Source: Spartobacteria bacterium (GTDB lineage Bacteria; Verrucomicrobiota; Verrucomicrobiia; Chthoniobacterales; UBA10450). Taken from it: a stretch of DNA of 64,000 bases. Made by a program: the position numbers and the translations under genes. The stretch's first letter is position 1; the number at the start of each line of letters is the position of its first letter. Under the pieces are notes generated by a model. That model was not told the origin of the DNA. It worked only from the letters and a program-made list of their open reading frames with translations, and searched no databases. This document shows, in pieces, positions 36,684 to 46,556 of this stretch. The stretch is taken from contig PMTM01000013.1 in the NCBI GenBank assembly GCA_003167365.1, forward strand, positions 58,667 to 122,666, in the 5' to 3' direction.

Positions 36684-37559
36684 TCATGCTTGAACATCTG
36701 TCGCTGGCCGGCCGTTGAACCACTCTCGAGCGCGCCGAACGAACCGTCGCAGCGGCATCTCGCTCGATTCAAAGGCTACAAAATCATATTTCTGTCCGAG
36801 CTTTTCCAGATCAGCGCGGGAGGGGCTTCCTCCAATCCGGAGCGACCCTTCTCTTAACCAGTTAAGTTTTCGATAGGCGGCACGCGAGGGATAATTGTTC
36901 TTAACGTAATGCCCAAGCATTTCGTATTCGCTAAATAGATTTGTACTCGTGCCTTCGAGATGCCGCATGATTTTCCACGCCCACGAATCGTTATCTGGAA
37001 AATTCGTTTCGATCTTCGCCAGCATTTCCCGCACGATCGATTTCTGCACGATCATGTGCTGCGAAATAAATGAAAACTCACGACGCGGTTCCTCCCGCAA
37101 GAGTTTGCGATAGGTGTCGAGATAAGGACCATGCTCTTCCTCCGCAATGGTGAAGAGCATCCGTCCTGATTCGTCGAAGAATTCCAATGGCCTCACCGGA
37201 ACGGTATCTGCGTCCCAGATCAGGAAATAGTCCTCCTCCATTTTTTGGAAGCAAAATGCGAGTTTCAGAAGCTGCTGGAAATACCAGCCCGCCCCCCGCG
37301 GGAAGCCCGGCAGCGGAAGTTTTTTGAGTTCCGCGAGAGTCATCCCAGGAATCAACGAATCTTCGTCGATGAATTCCACGCCGTCGCTTAGAGCGCGCTT
37401 TAATCTGGCAAAATTTCTGTTCGCGGCAACGACATGCAATTTACGAAAGGGAACAAAACGCCGCAGCCCAGCCAATGCTGGCACCAGAATGCCGAGATCG
37501 GCGCTCCGGCAAGCGGCGACGATATCCAACGGCCGCTGGCGAAGATTACCGTTAGGCAT
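36684..37559 (-). CDS. DUF6492 family glycosyltransferase-like protein
   Basis: This 291-residue protein is on the opposite strand to its neighbours. It has VVAANRNFARLKRAL, EDYFLIWDADTVPVRPLEFF (WDADT as a GT-A metal motif) and HMIVQKSIVREML, typical of DUF6492. The ATG at 37559 is chosen because the extra 28 residues upstream overlap the divergent ligase gene leader. Probable sugar transferase; donor unknown. Confidence 0.82.
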   Translation of the reverse strand: MPNGNLRQRPLDIVAACRSADLGILVPALAGLRRFVPFRKLHVVAANRNFARLKRALSDGVEFIDEDSLIPGMTLAELKKLPLPGFPRGAGWYFQQLLKLAFCFQKMEEDYFLIWDADTVPVRPLEFFDESGRMLFTIAEEEHGPYLDTYRKLLREEPRREFSFISQHMIVQKSIVREMLAKIETNFPDNDSWAWKIMRHLEGTSTNLFSEYEMLGHYVKNNYPSRAAYRKLNWLREGSLRIGGSPSRADLEKLGQKYDFVAFESSEMPLRRFVRRAREWFNGRPATDVQA

Positions 37560-37619
37560 GGATTTGGAAATGTTATAAGCTCGCCCAGAAATCACAAGAC
37601 GACCAAGACTAAGCAATAC

Positions 37620-39158
37620 ATGGACAATCCCGCTCTCAATCAAAAAGTGAAAGTGTGGGGTGTGGTTGTGGGCGGCTTGCTCTTGGCGATCTTCCTCGGA
37701 AATCAGATCGGTTCCGAGAATTACGGCGAGTTAATTCTCGGAGCTGTCGTCATCATAGTCGCCTCCATTGGGCTTTTTATGGGCCGTTTCTTTTGGGTCC
37801 TCACCATTGCTTCCGCTTCCCTGGCTGGAACGTTCCCGATTCTTGGCGGCTCCTTCACCCCGTTTCAAGTCTTGATGGGCATGGGCGTCGCCAAGTTCTT
37901 GATCGAAGATATCGTTTTGAAGCGAACGAAACTAAACGTGGGAACCCGGTTCGACGCGCTGCTGATCGCGGGCTTCATGGGAGTTCTGACCTGGCACGGA
38001 GTGCACGACCGGTTTGGAATGAAATTCCTCGGTTCAAGCGTCTGGGGCGGACGAAATTATATAAATGTCTATGTCGGTCTTGCCGCGTTTTTCGTCATCC
38101 AAAGCATTCCGATGAGTCCGAAGCTTTGGACGAAGCTGCCTTATGTGGTGCTTGGGATAAGTGCATTTGATCTCATGATTTCAGTGATCACGACGATATT
38201 TCCTGCTTCGATCTACGCAATTTACCCGTTCTATTCCGCCGTATCGAGAACTGGTATCGAAGAGATCGTGACTGGCGGACCCAGTGATACAACGCGCCTC
38301 GGCTCGGTGGGCAACTTCGGAACGCTTCTAATCACGCTGATTTTGGCGAAGATTTCGCTCCGTCAAATCTTGCACTTATCGAATTTCCCGCGCCTTATCA
38401 TGGGAATGGTCGGTTTTCTGGCGGTCCTGTTTTCCAGTTTTCGATCGGCCGTTATTAATACCTTAACCGTAATTTTCGTCGCTGGTATTCGAGACTTAAA
38501 GTTCGGGGTTTTAGCGCTGCTGCCTTTTCTCGCCATTATCTTGTTTGGCCTTTCCGTGATTAATTCCGAATTCGTCACTCTGCCCAGACAGTTTCAGCGC
38601 AGTCTGTCGTTCGTTCCTGGAAACTGGGATGTCGACACGGCACAAGATGCAACCTCCTCAAACGATTTCCGCGCGCGCATCTGGACTATTTGGACCCGGG
38701 AATATTTCCCGAAGCATCCCATACTCGGACGAGGATTCGGGTTTCAAAGTACCTGGGCAGAACAGTCGGTGTATCGAAACGATCCCTATGCGGACGTTCA
38801 GATGGTCGAGACCGGCAATATCCACAATGGATTTTTTTCGACGGTGGATTGTTTCGGAATTGTCGGGACAATTTTCTTCGTCATTTGGAATTTTCGACTC
38901 TTGGTTCGAGCCTTCGGAGTATCTTTCCAAAAGAACGATCCCACCGGCTTGACCTTGCGCTTTCTGGCGTTGTCCCTGGCCACGTCGATTATTTTTTACT
39001 GGATCGGTGCTTTGAGTGTCGGCACCTTTCTGCCGTCAGAATTCGCAGCAGCGGCAGTTTTCCTGCGGCTTCAGCAAAGCACTGGCGGCGAGCCTGCTCG
39101 AAGTGCCCCGGAGCGAGGCACGGGACAACGCGTCTCCGAACGGCTGGTTCCTGTCTAG
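37620..39158 (+). CDS. O-antigen ligase/polymerase-like membrane protein
   Basis: This 512-residue protein has about ten to twelve hydrophobic segments. The large periplasmic loop region near residues 315-430 includes NDFRARIWTIWTREYFPKHPILGRGFGFQS, and an HNGFF motif lies close by, as in Wzy/WaaL-type proteins. It would join or polymerise lipid-linked glycan on the periplasmic side. WaaL and Wzy cannot be separated by sequence alone. The ATG MDNPALNQ is preferred to an in-frame start far upstream. It is divergent from the DUF6492 gene. Confidence 0.82.
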   Translation: MDNPALNQKVKVWGVVVGGLLLAIFLGNQIGSENYGELILGAVVIIVASIGLFMGRFFWVLTIASASLAGTFPILGGSFTPFQVLMGMGVAKFLIEDIVLKRTKLNVGTRFDALLIAGFMGVLTWHGVHDRFGMKFLGSSVWGGRNYINVYVGLAAFFVIQSIPMSPKLWTKLPYVVLGISAFDLMISVITTIFPASIYAIYPFYSAVSRTGIEEIVTGGPSDTTRLGSVGNFGTLLITLILAKISLRQILHLSNFPRLIMGMVGFLAVLFSSFRSAVINTLTVIFVAGIRDLKFGVLALLPFLAIILFGLSVINSEFVTLPRQFQRSLSFVPGNWDVDTAQDATSSNDFRARIWTIWTREYFPKHPILGRGFGFQSTWAEQSVYRNDPYADVQMVETGNIHNGFFSTVDCFGIVGTIFFVIWNFRLLVRAFGVSFQKNDPTGLTLRFLALSLATSIIFYWIGALSVGTFLPSEFAAAAVFLRLQQSTGGEPARSAPERGTGQRVSERLVPV

Positions 39159-39253
39159 CACTGACGCTGCTGTCAATTTAAACGACGCGCGAATTTGAGG
39201 AATGTCGCCACATGGATCGCGAGCTCGATTAGCGGAGCTGTCCGAGTTCTGAA

Positions 39254-40102
39254 ATGATTTCGATCGTCACTCCAAGCTTCAACCAAATCGAGTGGCTCCG
39301 ATTAGCGGTAGCTTCCGTGGCCGACCAGGAAGGTGTCGATTACGAGCACATCATTCAAGATGGCGGCACCGATGGAGTAGCAGAAGTCTTGCAATCGGAA
39401 TTCGGAAATCTTGGGAAACGTCTCCGAGTTTTCGTGGAAAAAGACACGGGGATGTTTGACGCGGTGAATCGCGGTCTCCGCCGCGCGCGCGGCGAAATCT
39501 ACGGTCAGTTGAATTGCGATGAGCAATACCTGCCCGGCGCGCTGGCTCAGGTCGTGGCCGCTTTTCAACGGGATCCGCAGATGGATGTTTTACTGGCCGG
39601 TTCCATAGTGGTCGATGAAAACGGCCGCTACATCTGCAGCCGGCCGGCACTTAAACCATCGCTGCGCCATTTGCAGGGCGGGCAAATGTACAATCTGACG
39701 GCATCGATTTTTTTTCACGCGAGGCTGATCCGCGAACGTCAGTTATTTTTGGATCCTGACCTGCGTTACATCGGCGACCTCGACTGGCTGCGTCGCGTGG
39801 TCGAGGCGGGCGCCAAGACCGTGACCTCGGATTTCCTGACCTCGGTGTTTTCCGATGTGGGGACAAATATGGCGCTTAGCGCCGGAGCAGCGGCGGAAGC
39901 CGCGAGGACGAGAACTTCAAATAGTCCCTGGCGAAAGTTGTCCTCCGCCGCCCTGGTCGCATCCCATCGCGTGAGTCGATTGCTCGCCGGCCATTACTCT
40001 CTTCGACCATTTGATTACACGATCTACACGCTCGGAAATAGTCCAGAGCGGCAGATCTTTCACGTGACGAAACCGACTGGCGTGTGGCGTAACCGTCTAT
40101 GA
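39254..40102 (+). CDS. Family 2 glycosyltransferase
   Basis: This 282-residue GT-A enzyme has IVTPSFNQIEWLRLAVASVA, HIIQDGGTDGVAEVL, and the metal motif LNCDEQYLPGALAQVV where DE replaces the usual DD. The acceptor DLDWLRRVVEAG follows. Its stop overlaps the next transferase gene by 4 bp. Sugar unknown. Confidence 0.9.
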   Translation: MISIVTPSFNQIEWLRLAVASVADQEGVDYEHIIQDGGTDGVAEVLQSEFGNLGKRLRVFVEKDTGMFDAVNRGLRRARGEIYGQLNCDEQYLPGALAQVVAAFQRDPQMDVLLAGSIVVDENGRYICSRPALKPSLRHLQGGQMYNLTASIFFHARLIRERQLFLDPDLRYIGDLDWLRRVVEAGAKTVTSDFLTSVFSDVGTNMALSAGAAAEAARTRTSNSPWRKLSSAALVASHRVSRLLAGHYSLRPFDYTIYTLGNSPERQIFHVTKPTGVWRNRL

Positions 40103-41268
40103 GTCCCCCGCCCATCCGCATTCTCTACATTCTCAACAGCGCCGACATTTACGGCGCCAGCCGATGTCTGGTTCGCCTGTGTCAAACACTCGATCGAACT
40201 CGTTTCACACCGGTGGTTTTGCTGCCGGAGTCGGGTCCGCTGATTCCTCTGTTGGAGAAAGCCAAAGTTGAGCTGATTAGAGATCCCAACGTCAGCGTGA
40301 TCACACGCCGTGTTTTCAAGTCGTGGCGTTTGATCCCGTTTTTTTTATGGATTCCCTTCGCCGCCTGGCGACTGCGTTCGCTTATTCGACGGCACCGCAT
40401 CGATCTCGTGCATACCAATGTGGGAACAATTTTGTCCAGTGCGCTCGGCGCCCGTCTCGCGCGCGTGCCACATGTTTGGCACATTCGTGATTGGTACGGC
40501 GAATTCGGCGCCATCTGGAAATATTACCGCCGCTATATTCTCGCTTGCTCCGATGCGATCCTTTGCGTTTCCAATGCGATTGCCGGCCAATTTCCAGCCG
40601 AGCCAAAAGTTACGGTGGTGCATGACGGTTTTCCCATGGAAGAATTTGAAGTCGATCACGCCAAACTGCGGAGCGAGTTCCGGCAGAAATACCAGATCGA
40701 CCGGGAACACTTTGTCGCTGGATGCGTCGGACGTATCAAGTTTGTGCGCAAAGGGCAGGAATTTCTCGTTCGCGCGGCAGCAATATTACGCCAACAAGGC
40801 GTCGATGTGACGGTCCTCCTGGTGGGATCTCCCTCTCCCGGTAGTGAAGATCATCTTCCGCGATTGCACTCTCTGATCGAGCAAATTGGAATGTCCGACC
40901 GCGTTGTTTTTACGGGCGAGATCGCCGATGCGCGACCGGCTTACGCCGCGCTCGATGTGTTCGTGTTGCCATCAGCTCAGGCCGAGCCATTTGGCGGCGT
41001 AGTCATGGAAGCGATGGGCATGAGCAAACCCGTGATCGCCACCGCGCTGGGCGGTTCGCTCGATCAAGTGGTCGAGGGTGAGACTGGTTTTCTAGTTCCG
41101 CCGGCCAATGCGGACGCGATCGCGGCGAAGATTCGGACTTTACTCGACGATCCTAAACTCCGGATCCGAATGGGTCTCGCCGGAAAAAATCGAATCCAAT
41201 CACATTTTTCTCTTCAGCAAATGACTGAAAAGATTGAAGGAATTTACTCCGGTCTGCGGGCAAAATGA
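40099..41268 (+). CDS. Family 4 glycosyltransferase
   Basis: This 389-residue GT-B transferase has the N-terminal YILNSADIYGASRCLVRLCQ, VHTNVGTILSSALGARLARVPHVWHIRDWYGEF, and the donor motif SAQAEPFGGVVMEAMGMSKPVIATALGGSLDQVVEGETGFLVPP. The overlap with both neighbours shows an operon. Donor and acceptor unknown. Confidence 0.92.
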   Translation: MSPPPIRILYILNSADIYGASRCLVRLCQTLDRTRFTPVVLLPESGPLIPLLEKAKVELIRDPNVSVITRRVFKSWRLIPFFLWIPFAAWRLRSLIRRHRIDLVHTNVGTILSSALGARLARVPHVWHIRDWYGEFGAIWKYYRRYILACSDAILCVSNAIAGQFPAEPKVTVVHDGFPMEEFEVDHAKLRSEFRQKYQIDREHFVAGCVGRIKFVRKGQEFLVRAAAILRQQGVDVTVLLVGSPSPGSEDHLPRLHSLIEQIGMSDRVVFTGEIADARPAYAALDVFVLPSAQAEPFGGVVMEAMGMSKPVIATALGGSLDQVVEGETGFLVPPANADAIAAKIRTLLDDPKLRIRMGLAGKNRIQSHFSLQQMTEKIEGIYSGLRAK

Positions 41269-42257
41269 GAATTTTAATCACAGGCGGTTCGGGATTTATC
41301 GGGACAAATGCGATCGAAGAGTTTGCCCGCGCGGGAAATACGATTCTCAATTACTCACTTCATTCACCGCTCAATGCCGAACAGGCATCGCACTGGCGTC
41401 CCGGCGATATTCTCGACGCGAAAGCGACGACAGCAGTCTTCCGTGAATTCCAGCCGGACCATGTGCTACATCTCGCCGCGCGCACCGACTGCGACGAAAA
41501 GACAACGGTGGAAGAGGGCTACCGCGTCAACACCGAGGGAACGAGGAACGTTCTCGACGCCATTCGCGCGACGCCCTCGGTCGAGCGAATCATCATCACA
41601 TCGACGCAATTCGTTTGCGCGCCCGGACGATTGCCGAAGAGCGACACCGATTATTTTCCGGAAACGGTTTACGGCCAAAGCAAGGTGATCACCGAAAAGC
41701 TGACGCGCGACGCCGACCTGGCCAGTTGCTGGACGATTATCCGGCCGACAAACGTTTGGGGTCCATGGCACATGCGCTACCGGCGCGAATTTTGGCGCGT
41801 GCTTGAACGCGGGCTCTATGTGCATCCGGGACGTCAGCCCGTCATTCGCACGTATGCGTACGTGAAAAACGTCGTGCACCAGATCGAGAAAATCTTTGCT
41901 GCGCCGCGCGATCTGGTGAACGGCAAAACACTCTACGTCGGAGATGGGCCGATCAACCTTTTCGATTGGGTCAGTGGTTTCTCGCGTGGGTTGACTGGCC
42001 GGGAAGTTCGCGTCATTCCGCGCGGCTTGATGCGCGCCCTCGCCCTGGCCGGCGACATTCCCACCTGGCTAACCGGGAAACCATTTCTTATCAATAGCTC
42101 CCGATTTCGCAGCATGATTACGAATTACGAAACGCCGATGGAACCTACCTTTGCCCTACTCGGAGAAAATCCGTACACGCTGGAAGATGGGATCAACGAA
42201 ACAGTGAAGTGGTTGCGGACTTGCCGGGATTTCAGCGGCGTTGGAGGCGGTTCCTGA
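41265..42257 (+). CDS. NAD-dependent epimerase/dehydratase
   Basis: This 330-residue extended SDR has GGSGFIGTNAIEEFARAG, HLAARTDCDE, TSTQFVCAPG and YGQSKVITEKL (YX3K), with RPTNVWGPWH. It probably converts a nucleotide sugar used by the nearby transferases. No close functional subtype is recognised. It overlaps the following gene by 17 bp, so translation is coupled. Confidence 0.85.
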   Translation: MRILITGGSGFIGTNAIEEFARAGNTILNYSLHSPLNAEQASHWRPGDILDAKATTAVFREFQPDHVLHLAARTDCDEKTTVEEGYRVNTEGTRNVLDAIRATPSVERIIITSTQFVCAPGRLPKSDTDYFPETVYGQSKVITEKLTRDADLASCWTIIRPTNVWGPWHMRYRREFWRVLERGLYVHPGRQPVIRTYAYVKNVVHQIEKIFAAPRDLVNGKTLYVGDGPINLFDWVSGFSRGLTGREVRVIPRGLMRALALAGDIPTWLTGKPFLINSSRFRSMITNYETPMEPTFALLGENPYTLEDGINETVKWLRTCRDFSGVGGGS

Positions 42258-43794
42258 AAGAGCGCTCAGAAAATTTCAACTTCTCGATCTCTTGAAATTC
42301 GACCGCTCAGTTTGGTTGTTTCTTCTTATCGGCATCGCGGTACGCTGTGTCGCTCTGAACCATCCCCTGGTGGATGCGCATCTGATTCGCCAATGTCAGA
42401 CGGCGGCGGCAACGAAAAGTTTGATGGCCGAACCCGGTTTCCACGTGAGCTCGAAAATTCCGTGGCTGGGGGATCTCGATGCGCACTACGTCCTGGAGTT
42501 GCCGATCTACAACTACCTCGTGATCGGCGTGCATTTCTTGACTCGCAATCTCGATCTAAGCGGCAAGCTAACGACTATTCTTCTTTGGGCTGCGTCCTTC
42601 ATCTGTCTGCAATTTATCTGGCGACGCATCCTTGATTCGCAACAAGCGTTTTGGGCAAACCTGCTTTTCGTAGTCGCGCCGCTCAGTGTGTTTTACGGCC
42701 AAGCATTCATGCCGGAGATGCTGGTGCAGTTGCTGGCGTTTGGCTTTGTCCTTTTGGTGTTGCGCTACGATGAGAGTCCAACGCTTTTGCGCTGGTCGAT
42801 CTGCGCCGCGGTCGGACTGATGGGATTAGTGGTTAAACTTCCCGAAACCGCCCATCTCTATCTCATTCTCGCGTTTCTGCTTTGGCGGCGTGAAGGCTGG
42901 AAGGGATTGCTGCGACCCCGCTATCTCATCGCCGCCGTGCTAACGTTGGCGGCCATAAAAGGTTGGAGCGCTTATACAGATACGGTGAACACGTCGCCAT
43001 TGTCGTTTGGTTCATCGAAAGACAATCTTCGAGTATTTATCGGAACGTTGGAGAGCCGCTTTCAGCTCAAGCCCTGGACCATGGTCCTCTTATATCTTGG
43101 CGCCTTCGTCGTTCCTGGTCCCCTGGCCATTGTCACTTGCTATGGACTTCTGGTCTTCCTGCGAAAATATCGGCGGCAAATCCTCGGGCTGTGGTTGCTC
43201 TCGCTGGCCGCGTTTTATCTCCTTTGGTTTGGGAATACAGCCGCTGGACAGAACTATTACAATCTTCCGGCGCTCGCCCCGCTCTGCGCGCTGTTTGGGA
43301 TCGGCGCGAACGCTGTGCTCGGCTGGAATAAGATCGTTCGCTGGCGGTTCGCCGCGAGTGTCGTGACCGCGTCGGTGGTGATGATTTCCGCGGTTCCAGC
43401 GCTCATATATCTTTTCAAACAGGATCGGCCAATCCTGGAAGCGGCGCGCTGGACACGCGCCCACACCGGCTCAAACGAAACCATTCTTTTTCGTCCAAAT
43501 CACCGCTGGGATATGATCGATTATCCATTCAACGCCGTGCTGGCCTATTACTCCGATCGCCCGACGTTTGTCTGGACCAGGAATACGCCGGATCAATATC
43601 GCCAGGCTGCATTGCAACGCGCTAGTTATGCCATCGTCACTTTACCCCAACCGCCTGCGGGAGGGATCCTCGGCGTGGTCAACCGATTCCGCCACGCCCA
43701 TGATCGCCAACCGGAGTCCGTAGATTGGCTGGAGTCTGCGGGTTTCGAAAAGGTTGCGATGGAGGAAGGCTTTGTCGCGTATCGCAGGAAGTGA
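42241..43794 (+). CDS. Polytopic dolichyl-phosphate-mannose-type (PMT/GT39/GT83) glycosyltransferase
   Basis: This protein of about 517 residues has ten or more hydrophobic segments, a PMT-like first loop (LNHPLVDAHLIRQCQTAAAT with an acidic residue) and a soluble C-terminus (about 400-517). Such enzymes use lipid-linked sugars at the periplasmic face to decorate lipid A, glycan or protein. The TTG start lies just after GGCGTTGGAGGCGG and inside the epimerase gene. A sugar-phosphate-lipid synthase of family 2 lies at 44544, which may supply its donor. Confidence 0.8.
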   Translation: MEAVPERALRKFQLLDLLKFDRSVWLFLLIGIAVRCVALNHPLVDAHLIRQCQTAAATKSLMAEPGFHVSSKIPWLGDLDAHYVLELPIYNYLVIGVHFLTRNLDLSGKLTTILLWAASFICLQFIWRRILDSQQAFWANLLFVVAPLSVFYGQAFMPEMLVQLLAFGFVLLVLRYDESPTLLRWSICAAVGLMGLVVKLPETAHLYLILAFLLWRREGWKGLLRPRYLIAAVLTLAAIKGWSAYTDTVNTSPLSFGSSKDNLRVFIGTLESRFQLKPWTMVLLYLGAFVVPGPLAIVTCYGLLVFLRKYRRQILGLWLLSLAAFYLLWFGNTAAGQNYYNLPALAPLCALFGIGANAVLGWNKIVRWRFAASVVTASVVMISAVPALIYLFKQDRPILEAARWTRAHTGSNETILFRPNHRWDMIDYPFNAVLAYYSDRPTFVWTRNTPDQYRQAALQRASYAIVTLPQPPAGGILGVVNRFRHAHDRQPESVDWLESAGFEKVAMEEGFVAYRRK

Positions 43795-43851
43795 AGCAAA
43801 GCGCGGGTCCACAATAGGCGACCAATTCTGTGCCGCGCGTTGTAATCCTCT

Positions 43852-44547
43852 CTAGTTCGCCCCGGCGGCGCTAACTGAGCGCGGCTTCGCTGCGACGATG
43901 AGGAATTGCTTTCCCATAATCCGCCATGCCATCGGGAAGCGGAGATAAAGCTTGAGCAAAATATCGGGATACTCGCGCTGGCCGACCATCGTGTAAGGCA
44001 GAAATTTCCCGAGGCGCGTTACGATTTCGAATCCGCGATTGGATAAGCCCTCACTCAGCGAAATCTCGGTCAGGGGCAGATGATGGTCCCAGAAGTCCCA
44101 GTATTTCCCGGGAAGATGCTTAAGGTTGGGACCCATGGCGATGAGCTTCCCTCCCGCCGCCAGGCAACGGTAAATCTCATCCAGGGTCCGGCCGAGGGCG
44201 GCTTTGTCGGGAAGATGCTCGAAGAAGTTACTGGTGAAGACGACCTGCAAGGAAGCGTCTTCCACTTGCCATCGGGAAGAACAATCCTGCTCTAGAAATC
44301 GAACCGATGAATCAAGGTATTTCGGAGCGTCCGGATTGAGATCCATCGCGAGTTTTTGGCGGCACCGAATCGTGTTAATGAACTCTCCGTAGCCGCAGCC
44401 GAGGTCGAGGACGGCGTCTCCGAGCGCGACGTACTTCTGAAAGAAGGATGGAACCAGCACGTTCCAAACTTTTCGGCGATAAGCGAGGTTCTGTGCAAAA
44501 CGAGCGCCGTAAATTTTTTGCAGCTCACGCGCGCTGTTCGCACTCAT
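43852..44547 (-). CDS. SAM-dependent methyltransferase
   Basis: This 231-residue class I enzyme has VLDLGCGYGEFINTI as the SAM motif, then VFTSNFFEHLPDKAALGRTLDEIYRCLAAGGKLIAMGP, as in UbiE/COQ5-type small-molecule methyltransferases. The gene overlaps the next upstream gene by 4 bp (44544-44547) in a three-gene minus-strand unit. The substrate is probably a glycan or lipid-linked intermediate. Confidence 0.86.
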   Translation of the reverse strand: MSANSARELQKIYGARFAQNLAYRRKVWNVLVPSFFQKYVALGDAVLDLGCGYGEFINTIRCRQKLAMDLNPDAPKYLDSSVRFLEQDCSSRWQVEDASLQVVFTSNFFEHLPDKAALGRTLDEIYRCLAAGGKLIAMGPNLKHLPGKYWDFWDHHLPLTEISLSEGLSNRGFEIVTRLGKFLPYTMVGQREYPDILLKLYLRFPMAWRIMGKQFLIVAAKPRSVSAAGAN

Positions 44548-45299
44548 CGCCTTACGTAATCGCCGCGGCTGAAATATTTCTCCAGCCAGACATAAAGGCA
44601 GATGAAGAGATACCGGCTGCCCATTTCCTTGATCCTAAATTTTGCGACACCATGCCTGCGATTGCGCCAGGTAATTGGGATCACGGTCCAGGTATAGCCG
44701 CGCACGATTGCTTTGAGCGGCAATTCGACCGTGAGATTGAAGTGCGGCGAGATCAGAGGACGGCAACCGTCGATCACAGTTTTGCGGTAGGCTTTGAATG
44801 CGTTGGTCGTGTCGTTCAACCGGATGTTGAAAAGTATCCGTAGGAAAAAATTGGCCATTCGATTCAGAAATAGCTTGAAGCGCGGATAATCGATTACCCC
44901 GCCACCCTTCATGAAACGGCTCCCGAAAACGCACTCGTTTCCCTCATTTAGTTTCTCCCAATAACGAACAACGTCGCGGCAATCGTCCGATTCATCCGCC
45001 ATCATGATCACCGCGGCGTCGCCTTTCATTGCATCCAAACCCTGGACGACGGCGGCGCCAAAACCGGGTGGCGAGTTATTCTGCATCGGACGCAACTCAG
45101 GGAGCTTGGCGGCTAGTTCCTGCAGGACCTTCCATGTTCGATCGGTGCTGGCGTCAACGACCACAATAATTTCATGCGGCACGTTGCGCAGGCGGAGCTC
45201 GATGTGGAGATGCTCCACCGTGGACGCGATGCAATCCTCCTCGTCCCGCGCCGGAATTACGACCGAAAGAAGTGAAAGCGCCGCAGCGGGTGTTGTCAT
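44544..45299 (-). CDS. Family 2 glycosyltransferase, dolichol-phosphate-mannose synthase-like
   Basis: This 251-residue enzyme has SVVIPARDEEDCIASTVEHLHIEL, EIIVVVDASTDRTW, and MMADESDDCRDVV where the usual DADLQ-type motif is ADESDD, followed by GSRFMKGG. There is no large membrane domain. It would make polyprenyl-phosphate sugar for periplasmic transferases such as the PMT-like protein at 42241. The ATG at 45299 overlaps the epimerase gene. Confidence 0.88.
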   Translation of the reverse strand: MTTPAAALSLLSVVIPARDEEDCIASTVEHLHIELRLRNVPHEIIVVVDASTDRTWKVLQELAAKLPELRPMQNNSPPGFGAAVVQGLDAMKGDAAVIMMADESDDCRDVVRYWEKLNEGNECVFGSRFMKGGGVIDYPRFKLFLNRMANFFLRILFNIRLNDTTNAFKAYRKTVIDGCRPLISPHFNLTVELPLKAIVRGYTWTVIPITWRNRRHGVAKFRIKEMGSRYLFICLYVWLEKYFSRGDYVRR

Positions 45300-46360
45300 G
45301 AGGCCGAAAGCTCCAGCCAATTTGGATGCTTCTCTGCGTGGTCCGCGATTTCGCCGAGATTTTTTTCCAACGGAGTCGCAACCTGCCAGTTCCAATCTTT
45401 GGCCGCGCGCGCGGAGTCGAGCACCATCCATGGAATGTCGAAAGGCCGAGCGTTCGGATCGGCGGCAACTTCTCGCGCACCAAAACGACTCGCGCACCAG
45501 GCGCTGAGTTGAGCGAGAGACATGCTGTTGGCCACGCCGCCGCCGACGTTAATAATGCGGCGCTTATCGGACGCTCCATCCATCTGCTGGCGCAGCATCG
45601 AAGCGAGATCGCGCGGATGGAGGCAATCGCGGACCTGCGACCCGCGGCCATTGAATCCGATATAATTGAGCGGCCGTTGACGCAGCCAGGCGTTGATCCA
45701 ATAGCTGAAGATCCCCTGATCGGCTCGACCAAATTGACCGGCGCCGGCCAGGACTCCGCAACGATCGATCCAAACCGGAAAATCAAAACTCGCGCCGTAC
45801 TCGAGAGCGAGGCATTCCGAAGCGAGCTTGGTGCTGCCGTAAAGCGACACCGGCGGAGCGGTCGAATAATCTTCCGATATACCATCAACGCTGAGGCCGG
45901 CCGGGAATGGCTGATCTGCGACGGGACGATAGGCGCCGTCAAACTCCTTAACTTTCAAGCCGCTCAACTGCGGGATCGAATAAACGCGGCTCGTGCTGAG
46001 CAGAATGAATCCGGCACGGTGCCGCTTGCAGTATTCCAGAATATTGACCGTGCCAAACAAGTTATGTTCGACGATCTGACGACTGCTGGATCGGCCATCG
46101 ACGCCACCGAGTACACTTGGATTTGCCGCCGCGTCGATGACCCAATCCGCACCAGGTAACGACTCGATGTCGCTCGCGCTGCGGAGGTCGGCGTGCCGAA
46201 CGTTGATTCCAATTTCGCGCAAGGCAAGCCGATTCACCTCGCTGCCCGGCCGGACGAAATTATCGAAACCGAAAATCTCGGCTCCTGCGAAATTTTCACG
46301 AAGGCAACCCGCGAGAGTGCTGCCCACAAATCCGCAAATGCCTGTGATCAATATGCGCAT
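45296..46360 (-). CDS. NAD-dependent epimerase, CDP-paratose 2-epimerase-like
   Basis: This 354-residue extended SDR has ITGICGFVGSTLAGCL, DAAANPSVLGGVDG, LLSTSRVYSIPQL, LYGSTKLASECLALEYG (YX3K) and RADQGIFSYWINAWLRQRPL. That series is typical of CDP-tyvelose/paratose 2-epimerase relatives. No CDP-sugar synthesis genes are in the window, so the substrate could be a GDP- or UDP-sugar instead. It heads a minus-strand unit of three genes linked by ATGA-type overlaps. Confidence 0.85.
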   Translation of the reverse strand: MRILITGICGFVGSTLAGCLRENFAGAEIFGFDNFVRPGSEVNRLALREIGINVRHADLRSASDIESLPGADWVIDAAANPSVLGGVDGRSSSRQIVEHNLFGTVNILEYCKRHRAGFILLSTSRVYSIPQLSGLKVKEFDGAYRPVADQPFPAGLSVDGISEDYSTAPPVSLYGSTKLASECLALEYGASFDFPVWIDRCGVLAGAGQFGRADQGIFSYWINAWLRQRPLNYIGFNGRGSQVRDCLHPRDLASMLRQQMDGASDKRRIINVGGGVANSMSLAQLSAWCASRFGAREVAADPNARPFDIPWMVLDSARAAKDWNWQVATPLEKNLGEIADHAEKHPNWLELSAS

Positions 46361-46556
46361 GATGAGGGAAAAATTCGGAACTGCTCTTGCTTACTTACCT
46401 CTCGGCACGGACTCAGTGTATCAGGAAGCGCGAGACAATGGTAAAATAACCGTGATTTGAAGACCAAACGAAATCCGAAGACGCCTTTTGAGAAAATTAC
46501 GGTGAGCACGTATCTGTGTCGAAATTGAAGGCCTCCTGTTTCCAGCCCGGTCACGA